A DNA stretch of 44,312 bases from Mycobacterium aquaticum (GTDB taxonomy: Bacteria; Actinomycetota; Actinomycetes; Mycobacteriales; Mycobacteriaceae). The DNA is taken from contig NZ_MVHF01000059.1 of the NCBI RefSeq assembly GCF_002086485.1, positions 1 to 44,312 of the forward strand, read 5' to 3'. This document shows, in pieces, positions 39,528 to 44,312 of this stretch (its first letter is position 1; every line of letters begins with the position of its first letter). The notes under the pieces are model-generated. The model did no database searches. It saw nothing but the letters and a program-made list of their open reading frames with translations, and had not been told where the DNA came from. The position numbers and the translations under genes were made by a program.

Positions 39528-39983
39528 ATGACGCCGCAACTGCACCCCACTAGTCAACAGCGCCGCGCATCGCCAGAGCACACACCGCGACTGCGACTGA
39601 AGCCCAAAGCTTCCCGCAGCGGATATGTCGACGGGGCGTGGTGGCCGCACACCAGTGACCTCAGCACCGAACTGCCGGACCTCTTGGCCGTATTGTCAAT
39701 TCGCCTCGGGCAGATCGATCGCGTCTTATACAACATGGGCGAATGGCCTATATCCCCCGCCAAACTCTCAACCGGCGGACGGCGAGTGCGGCTCGACGGG
39801 TACCGGCGACAGCCGGTCAACACCATCGAAGTCATTGGACTCGGACGCGACAGGATCGTCCTCATGACGGTGCCGGCTCGCACTGATCCCGGCGAAGCCC
39901 ATTGTGCGCTCATGCGCGCTGCACGGCCCGAGGACTGCTCGACGGTGGCCGACCTTCTGGGTTCGGCGCAGCACGACGGCTAG
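39528..39983 (+). CDS. DUF5994 protein, paralogue B (cassette 1)
   Basis: 151 aa from ATG 39528 with GGGAG about 7 nt upstream. Core signature SGYVDGAWWPHTSDLSTELP and then DLLAVLSIRLGQIDRVLYN, with RRQPVNTIEVIG and a C-terminal helix. It is very similar to paralogue C at 42149 over the whole length after residue 15. The N-terminal 15 residues differ (Gln/Pro-rich). The cold-shock gene follows after 71 nt, in the same order as in cassette 2. No catalytic motif can be recognised; a nucleic-acid- or partner-binding role is conceivable given the constant csp neighbour, but this is inference. Confidence 0.82.
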   Translation: MTPQLHPTSQQRRASPEHTPRLRLKPKASRSGYVDGAWWPHTSDLSTELPDLLAVLSIRLGQIDRVLYNMGEWPISPAKLSTGGRRVRLDGYRRQPVNTIEVIGLGRDRIVLMTVPARTDPGEAHCALMRAARPEDCSTVADLLGSAQHDG

Positions 39984-40054
39984 CCACCGGACCCTCAACA
40001 AGATTTGGACGCACTGCCGTGCGGTCATCAACGACAACAGAAAGTAGAACCAGC

Positions 40055-40258
40055 ATGACCGAAGGAACCGTGAAGTGGTACAACGACGACAAGGGCTTCG
40101 GCTTCATCACTCAGGATGGCGGCGCGCCGGACGTATTCGTTCACCACACCGATCTTCAGAACGGCGACCAGGCCTCGCTGCAGGTGAACCAGCGGGTGAA
40201 GTTCAATGTCACTCAAAGCGCCAAAGGGCCTCGGGCCGTTGATGTTACATCCCTCTGA
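40055..40258 (+). CDS. Cold-shock domain protein (cassette 1)
   Basis: 67 aa from ATG 40055. OB-fold cold-shock domain with RNP1 KGFGFI and RNP2 VFVHH intact. VKWYND replaces the usual VKWFN near residue 7-12, so one aromatic of the nucleic-acid face is Tyr instead of Phe. It binds single-stranded RNA/DNA and is likely an RNA chaperone. AGAAAG (40039-40044) upstream matches the 3' end of 16S rRNA beyond the usual core and probably acts as ribosome site. A less conserved, more diverged copy than the one at 42691. Confidence 0.93.
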   Translation: MTEGTVKWYNDDKGFGFITQDGGAPDVFVHHTDLQNGDQASLQVNQRVKFNVTQSAKGPRAVDVTSL

Positions 40259-40290
40259 CGCCCCGCAGAGCGGTTCGGGTGTGTGGTAAC

Positions 40291-40425
40291 TCAGTGCTTC
40301 TTGGGAGGCAAAAGTTTGTCGGTAGACGATATGTCAGCGGCTTTGGCCCGCTTGACCGCTCGCTTCTCTTTGAGCGACTTGCCGGATTTCTTGGTCATAC
40401 TCTGCCGTGGCGACTTGTCGGACAT
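40291..40425 (-). CDS. 44-aa basic protein of the SPRQxMxKKSGKS type
   Basis: ATG 40425 gives MSDKSPRQSMTKKSGKSLKE followed by KRAVKRAKAADISSTDKLLP and a PKKH end. Many actinobacteria have a small, lysine-rich protein of this form. Function is unknown; the charge suggests nucleic-acid or ribosome contact. It is convergent with the cold-shock gene upstream and divergent from the transglutaminase-like gene. The frame extends upstream but the recognisable protein begins here. Confidence 0.8.
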   Translation of the reverse strand: MSDKSPRQSMTKKSGKSLKEKRAVKRAKAADISSTDKLLPPKKH

Positions 40426-40554
40426 ATGTGCCCCTTTGATATGGGGCCTACAGTGGTCCCGATTTCTCGACCCTACGCGCCCTTTGACAGGCGGGCAATG
40501 TCGCCTGTCAAGGCGATGTCGTTGTAGGACAACCGTGTTGAGAGGGCCTGTAGC

Positions 40555-41418
40555 GTGGCGCCGCACCGCGAGTCATCGGCAACCCCGCATGACGACACGA
40601 ACCTGCACGGGATCATGAAACGCGACGTGGGCGTCCAGCTCGGCGTCGACATCGTCGAGCCGACATCGCTGGAGTTTCAGATCACCGTCGCGCGGCAGGC
40701 GAATATCAAAGTATTCGAATCGCTTTCCTTCGAAATGAACGGCGAGCAGCTACGGCCGACCGAGGTTATCGGTGCGCACGGCAGCCGGGTCCACAAACTG
40801 GATGCCGCGCAAGGGCGGCTCACGGTCGACTACACTGCCACGGTTGTCGGCCGCGGAGACCCCGCGCCGGTGACCGACTACGACCTCTCGGTGTACCTGC
40901 GCCCCAGTCGCTACGCCGAATCGGACAAGTTCTTCGGCTTCGCCGCAACGGAATTCGGCAGCTACCGGGACTCGGCGACACTATTGGCGAAAGTCTCGGC
41001 GTGGGTGGGCAGCAGGCTGAGCTATGTGCCCGGTTCCAGCGATCCAATCGACGGAGCTGTCGACACCCTGCTGGCGGGCGCCGGAGTGTGCCGCGATTTC
41101 GCCCACCTGGCGGTAGCGCTGCTGCGGGCAGTCAACGTACCCGCGCGGATGGTTTCGGTGTACGCACCCGGGTTGCGGCCCATGGATTTTCATGCGGTCG
41201 CCGAGGCATACGTGGACGGCTTCTGGCGCGTGGTCGACGGGACGCTGCTGGCTCCAAGGCAGAGCCTGGTCCGGATTGCCACCGGCCGCGACTCCGCAGA
41301 CACCGCATTTCTCGACAACCACGGGGGGTCGGTCGCACTGTGCACCATGAGCGTGTTCGCCGTCGTCGACGGTGAACTCCCCAGAGATTCGGTCGGCCAG
41401 TTGGTATCAATCGGCTGA
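40555..41418 (+). CDS. Transglutaminase-like cysteine protease-fold protein
   Basis: 287 aa from GTG 40555 (ATG 40615 is an alternative). N-terminal beta-rich region (about 25-115), then the transglutaminase core: Cys179 in AGAGVCRDFAHLAVALLR, His213 in MDFHAVAEAYV and Asp228 in WRVVDGT, the full catalytic triad. Mycobacterial members of this family (such as Rv2409c, Rv2569c) are often encoded near alpha-E or circularly permuted ATP-grasp proteins, which are absent here. It is likely a cytosolic amidase or protease. The C-terminal SVALCTMSVFAVVDGELP is family-typical. Confidence 0.88.
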   Translation: MAPHRESSATPHDDTNLHGIMKRDVGVQLGVDIVEPTSLEFQITVARQANIKVFESLSFEMNGEQLRPTEVIGAHGSRVHKLDAAQGRLTVDYTATVVGRGDPAPVTDYDLSVYLRPSRYAESDKFFGFAATEFGSYRDSATLLAKVSAWVGSRLSYVPGSSDPIDGAVDTLLAGAGVCRDFAHLAVALLRAVNVPARMVSVYAPGLRPMDFHAVAEAYVDGFWRVVDGTLLAPRQSLVRIATGRDSADTAFLDNHGGSVALCTMSVFAVVDGELPRDSVGQLVSIG

Positions 41419-41789
41419 CGCACGTAGCGGCGGTATGAGGCTCGGGCGACGCCACCGCACCGACCGTGATCCCGAAAAGGAACACCGCTCCTGTCGTCCC
41501 TGTGACACGAAAGGTCGAACAGGGAGAAGCTTTCGGTCGGTGGGCGGGCCGCCCGGCCCTGGCATTTCCGCTGATCAATTGCGGCCTCTGCTGCCTTCCA
41601 GTAGACGCCGAGATCCGGGCCCTGTCAACGATCCGCGTGCTCCTATGGATCTGGACGCCGTAATCAATTGCGGCACCGCTGAATAACGACATGGTGGAGC
41701 CAGTGCGGCGGATCACCTGAACCGCGGGACAGGCCGTCAGCCGATACGAAAATGCTCGCCCTACCGCACATTTGACTGCTGATCACCCG
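41419..41789. other. Intergenic region with no supported gene
   Basis: Short frames exist (for example from GTG 41466, 65 codons) but have odd composition and no ribosome site. A 12-bp direct repeat ATCAATTGCGGC occurs twice about 88 bp apart (near 41572 and 41660). No terminator or promoter is evident before the -10 at 41790. Confidence 0.45.
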
Positions 41790-41795
41790 TAGACT
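41790..41795 (+). promoter_or_regulatory. -10 element of the zinc-ribbon gene
   Basis: TAGACT, 7 nt before the ATG at 41803, in the leaderless layout seen for other genes here (same hexamer as at 4079). Confidence 0.5.
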
Positions 41796-41802
41796 CACTC
41801 GG

Positions 41803-41976
41803 ATGGCGCCGAATTGCCCCCGATGCGGCAGCACCGGCATGTATCCACTTCCCAATACCAATCCCAAAGCCGCCGCAGGCGGCATCGGTGGGCGGCGATG
41901 GGAGTGTTTCGAGTGCGGCAAGAACGTTTTCCGCAAAGCACCCGATCCTGACACACCTCCGCTTGACGAGACGTGA
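41803..41976 (+). CDS. 57-aa zinc-ribbon-like protein
   Basis: A short frame with two Cys-x2-Cys knuckles: APNCPRCGSTGMYPLP (Cys5, Cys8) and RRWECFECGKNVFRKA (Cys35, Cys38). About 26 residues separate them, the size of a zinc ribbon; the tail is Asp/Pro-rich. A -10 hexamer places transcription start at the ATG, supporting a leaderless gene. It would bind one zinc ion and could contact nucleic acid or protein. The gene lies between the two DUF5994-csp cassettes. Confidence 0.65.
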   Translation: MAPNCPRCGSTGMYPLPNTNPKAAAGGIGGRRWECFECGKNVFRKAPDPDTPPLDET

Positions 41977-42043
41977 CGCGGCCGAGCACACAGCCGGAGG
42001 ATTCCGATCGAGGGCCGCCATCGGCCGATTTGGATGCACCACG

Positions 42044-42049
42044 TACACT
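42044..42049 (+). promoter_or_regulatory. Possible -10 of DUF5994-csp cassette 2
   Basis: TACACT, corresponding to TACGCT before cassette 1; transcript start near 42056, about 93 nt before the DUF5994 start codon. Confidence 0.45.
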
Positions 42050-42058
42050 TCAAGTAAT

Positions 42059-42148
42059 TCGGCGGTACTCCGTCGCCTGACTGGTCAAAGTCAGGCCGTC
42101 GCCGATTCGAAGAATGTGGCCGGTCGCGGTCAAGGCGGGAGCGTCGCA
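42059..42148 (+). promoter_or_regulatory. Conserved structured leader, cassette 2
   Basis: 90 nt, the counterpart of 39437-39527. Hairpin 1: 42075-42082 with 42089-42096, 8 bp, loop GGTCAA. Hairpin 2: TGGCCG (42117-42122), loop GTCG, CGGTCA (42127-42132), with one G-U pair replacing A-U. The ribosome site GGGAG lies just after hairpin 2, 7 nt before ATG 42149. Confidence 0.6.
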
Positions 42149-42607
42149 ATGACGCCGCAAAATGACTGCACCACGGTCCGGAAACAACGCACGGCACCCG
42201 AGCACACACCGCGGTTACGGTTGAAGCCGAAAGCTTCCCACAGCGGGTACGTGGACGGGGCGTGGTGGCCGCACACCACTGACCTCAGCACAGAACTGCC
42301 AGACCTCTTGGCCGTACTGTCAATTCGCCTCGGACGGATCGACCGCGTGCTGTACAACGTCGGCGAGTGGTCGAAGGCGCCCACCAAACTCGCCACTTGC
42401 GGACGGCGAGTGCGGCTCGACGGATACCAACGACAACCGGTCAACACCATCGAAGTCGTCGGGCACGACCGAGCGAAGATCGTGCTGCTGACAGTGCCGG
42501 CGGGCACCGATCCAGCGGAAGCCCATTCTGCGCTCATGAGTGCTGCACGGCCCGACAACCGCTCGACAGCGGTCGACATCCTGATCTCCGCGCAAGACGC
42601 CGACTAG
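42149..42607 (+). CDS. DUF5994 protein, paralogue C (cassette 2)
   Basis: 152 aa from ATG 42149. It shares nearly all of the DUF5994 core with paralogue B (SGYVDGAWWPHTTDLSTELP; LAVLSIRLGRIDRVLYN; GYQRQPVNTIEVVG). The N-terminus MTPQNDCTTVRKQRTAPEH differs after the first four residues. Differences concentrate in the loop after GEW (SKAPTKLATC against PISPAKLSTG) and the C-terminal end. The csp gene follows after 83 nt. Clearly the product of a duplication of the whole cassette. Confidence 0.82.
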   Translation: MTPQNDCTTVRKQRTAPEHTPRLRLKPKASHSGYVDGAWWPHTTDLSTELPDLLAVLSIRLGRIDRVLYNVGEWSKAPTKLATCGRRVRLDGYQRQPVNTIEVVGHDRAKIVLLTVPAGTDPAEAHSALMSAARPDNRSTAVDILISAQDAD

Positions 42608-42690
42608 TAGTCCACCAACGACTTGTCCGTTGGGCACCAGATTTGGACGTATCAACATGCGTTCATCGAAAAAAGAGAAAGTAGTACAGC

Positions 42691-42894
42691 ATGACCGAAG
42701 GAACCGTGAAGTGGTTTAACAACGACAAGGGCTTTGGCTTCATCGCCCCGGATGGCGGTGCGTCAGACGTGTTCGTTCACCACTCCGAGATCCAGGGTGG
42801 CGGTTTCCGCTCACTCGAAGAGAACCAGCGGGTGAAGTTCGAAATCACCCAGGGCGACAAAGGCCCGCAAGCCGTGGGCGTAACCGCCCTCTGA
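42691..42894 (+). CDS. Cold-shock domain protein (cassette 2, CspA-like)
   Basis: 67 aa. Canonical cold-shock domain: GTVKWFNNDKGFGFIAPDGG with RNP1 KGFGFI, RNP2 VFVHHSEIQ and the GGGFRSLEENQRVKFEI region typical of mycobacterial CspA. It is closer to the consensus than the cassette 1 copy. AGAAAG (42676-42681) precedes the ATG as in the other cassette. A strong hairpin terminator follows 18 bp after the stop, so the cassette ends here. Confidence 0.95.
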   Translation: MTEGTVKWFNNDKGFGFIAPDGGASDVFVHHSEIQGGGFRSLEENQRVKFEITQGDKGPQAVGVTAL

Positions 42895-42912
42895 TCACCT
42901 GATCATCTCCGG

Positions 42913-42946
42913 AACCCCGGGACCAAGCGTGCGACGTCCCGGGGTT
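42913..42946. terminator. Hairpin terminator after csp (cassette 2)
   Basis: Perfect 11-bp arms AACCCCGGGAC (42913-42923) and complement (42936-42946), 12-nt loop, with TTT at the 3' side. It ends the DUF5994-csp transcript. Confidence 0.75.
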
Positions 42947-43237
42947 TCGTGCGTCGAGACCGCCGCGGCACAAGTGCGCGCAACGTGCGCCGAACAGCCG
43001 GCCGCCGCCAGGTGCACATGGGATCGAATTCGTAGGTCAAGAAACTCCGTCCAACTGCGAAAAGGCCGATCTTGATGAGGCAGGCAGAGCGCACTTACCG
43101 GGTCGACCACGCGTCGGCATGTCCCATGAGTGGGACGGCAAATCGGATTTGGCCGCAAAACCAGGTACCTTACACGTGGCTATCTAGGCAGACATCGCGG
43201 ACACGCACCGGTCGGGCTAACACTGAAGGGGAACCTG
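42947..43237. other. Intergenic region upstream of the desaturase gene
   Basis: No gene is supported. A perfect hairpin or operator GTCCCA-TGAG-TGGGAC lies at 43121-43136. Possible promoter: TTGGCC (43149-43154), 16 nt, TACACG (43171-43176); another -10-like TATCTA follows near 43181. AAGGGG (43226-43231) is the ribosome site of the desaturase gene. Confidence 0.45.
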
Positions 43238-44203
43238 TTGCAGAGACATTTGACCGACGTCGAGATTCTCAAGGAACTCGAGCCGGTTGCTGAGGCAGGT
43301 CTCAATCATCACCTGAAGGTCGCCAAGGAGTGGCATCCGCACGACTACGTCCCGTGGGACCTGGGCCGGAACTTCGCGGCCCTGGGCGGCGAGGACTGGG
43401 ACCCCGAGCAATCCCGGCTGTCCGAAGTCGCCAAGGTCGCGATGGTCACCAACCTGCTCACCGAGGACAACCTGCCGTCCTATCACCGGGGCGCGGCCAA
43501 CCACTTCTCTCTCGACGGCGCCTGGGGCCACTGGGTCAACCAGTGGACCGCCGAAGAAAATCGGCACGGCATCGTCATCCGCGACTATCTCGTCGTCACC
43601 CGCGGAGTGGACCCCGTGGCCCTGGAGCGCATGCGCATGGAGCACATGCGCAACGGCTACGACCCCGACGAAGAAGAACGCGAAATCCATGAGCCCGGCC
43701 CGCTGATGATTTCGGCGTACGCGACGCTGCAGGAACTCGCCACCCGCGTGAGCCACCGCAACACCGGCAAGATCTGCGACGACCCGATCGCCGAATCGAT
43801 GCTGCAGCGTGTCGCGACCGACGAGAACCTGCACATGGTCTTCTACCGCAACATGTTCTCGGCCGGTTTCGACCTCGCCCCTGACCAGGCGATGGAAGCG
43901 GTCTGCGCCATCATCGAAGGGTTCCGGATGCCCGGACGCGGCATGCCGAACTGGCGGCGCAACAGCGTGATCATGGCCAAGCACGGCATCTACGATCTGC
44001 GCCAGCACCTCGAAGAGGTCGTCATGCCCAACGTCAAGAAGTGGCGGATCTTCGAACGCACCGACGTGACCGCCATCGGCGAGAAGCGCCGCGAGCAGCT
44101 CGCCGACTACCTGGAGGACCTGCAGAAGCAGGTCGTCAGGTTCGAGGAGCAGCGTGATCGCATGCTCGCCCGCGAGGCCGCCAAGGCCGAGCGCTCGGCG
44201 TAG
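43238..44203 (+). CDS. Acyl-[ACP] desaturase (DesA1-like)
   Basis: 321 aa from TTG 43238, preceded by AAGGGG with 6 nt spacing; the frame is open further up but loses homology. Soluble diiron desaturase. Iron ligands fit LTEDNLPSYHR (Glu77), TAEENRHG (Glu106, His110), the glutamate in ATLQELATRVSHRNTG and ATDENLHMVFYR (Glu and His of the second ExxH). It resembles DesA1 (LSDVAQVAMV-type segment: LSEVAKVAMVTNLL), thought to introduce a double bond into a mycolic-acid precursor bound to ACP. Charged C-terminal helix ends EAAKAERSA. Probably monocistronic. About 108 bp remain after it with no further gene visible. Confidence 0.92.
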   Translation: MQRHLTDVEILKELEPVAEAGLNHHLKVAKEWHPHDYVPWDLGRNFAALGGEDWDPEQSRLSEVAKVAMVTNLLTEDNLPSYHRGAANHFSLDGAWGHWVNQWTAEENRHGIVIRDYLVVTRGVDPVALERMRMEHMRNGYDPDEEEREIHEPGPLMISAYATLQELATRVSHRNTGKICDDPIAESMLQRVATDENLHMVFYRNMFSAGFDLAPDQAMEAVCAIIEGFRMPGRGMPNWRRNSVIMAKHGIYDLRQHLEEVVMPNVKKWRIFERTDVTAIGEKRREQLADYLEDLQKQVVRFEEQRDRMLAREAAKAERSA

Positions 44204-44312
44204 CCCCGCCCACTGGCCAGTTGATGCACCCATCGCGGGCTGTTGCGGAATCGTGTGGGGGTCAGTGCAACGGATCTCGTCAGTGGTGGCGGGTGGCCGG
44301 GCCCGAGGTCGG

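Noticed and set aside
41572..41671. 12-bp direct repeat ATCAATTGCGGC as an attachment site
   Set aside because: Only two copies 88 bp apart with no integrase or tRNA nearby; could be chance or a small local duplication.
41372..41686. Possible 65-104 codon genes between the transglutaminase and the zinc-ribbon gene
   Set aside because: No ribosome site or promoter, atypical composition, partly overlapping the transglutaminase end.
1..44312. tRNA/rRNA genes, CRISPR arrays, integrases or complete insertion sequences
   Set aside because: No tRNA T-loop with matching acceptor arms, no regularly spaced repeats and no transposase or integrase motifs were seen.

Overview
The window is a chromosomal segment of a mycobacterium, most likely a fast-growing Mycolicibacterium. 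It is GC-rich, many genes start with GTG, and several genes appear leaderless. The gene content follows, in reverse orientation, the M. tuberculosis block from Rv0524 (hemL) to Rv0548c (menB). Assignments rest on reading the translated proteins and on remembered family features; no database search was run. No species is claimed.

Layout. (1) 0.3-5.4 kb: a Ddn-type deazaflavin oxidoreductase, a small HdeA-like lipoprotein, menB, two SDR enzymes, a MetX-like alpha/beta-hydrolase and a VOC protein. (2) 5.4-9.7 kb: the phosphate permease gene pitA with a small membrane protein and two DUF3349 paralogues on either side, then menE and a PPOX flavoprotein. (3) 9.7-15.4 kb: a GNAT enzyme, a polytopic membrane protein, and a tightly overlapping five-gene minus-strand operon (GT2 glycosyltransferase, DUF2064 nucleotidyl/glycosyltransferase, SAM methyltransferase, cytochrome b-sulfite oxidase-like fusion, membrane protein). 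(4) 15.5-18 kb: an OmpR/histidine kinase pair and a DUF5666 lipoprotein. (5) 18-22.3 kb: a nitronate monooxygenase, the operon 103-aa protein-mtnP-epimerase, and divergent menA. (6) 22.3-28.9 kb: an AbiEi/DUF559 protein flanked by inverted palindromic repeats, kgtP, a NarL-type regulator, a lone receiver, a DUF4118-GAF sensor kinase, a class V aminotransferase-like protein and DUF4229. (7) 28.9-36.3 kb: a small Rv0530A-like protein and the minus-strand operon hemL-phosphatase-TlpA-ccdA-resB-ccsA-ParA-like, which combines haem precursor synthesis with system II cytochrome c maturation. (8) 36.3-44.2 kb: a P450, two divergent Ddn-like genes, three DUF5994 genes, two cold-shock protein genes, several very small genes, a transglutaminase-like protein and an acyl-ACP desaturase.

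How the genes work together. menB, menE and menA supply menaquinone, and hemL with the ccs genes supplies haem and cytochromes c, so much of the window serves respiration. The F420-type (Ddn-like) and flavin proteins add redox functions. Three sensor or regulator sets and the pitA region serve nutrient sensing and uptake.

Most interesting signals. A DUF5994-cold shock protein cassette is present twice. Its 90-nt leader contains an 8-bp hairpin whose six stem differences between the copies all keep pairing, which suggests a structured regulatory RNA. A palindromic repeat family of about 60 bp has three copies here: two inverted around the AbiEi gene and one inserted in frame in the N-terminus of resB. 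The five-gene glycosyltransferase/molybdoenzyme operon also looks like a functional unit without an assigned role.
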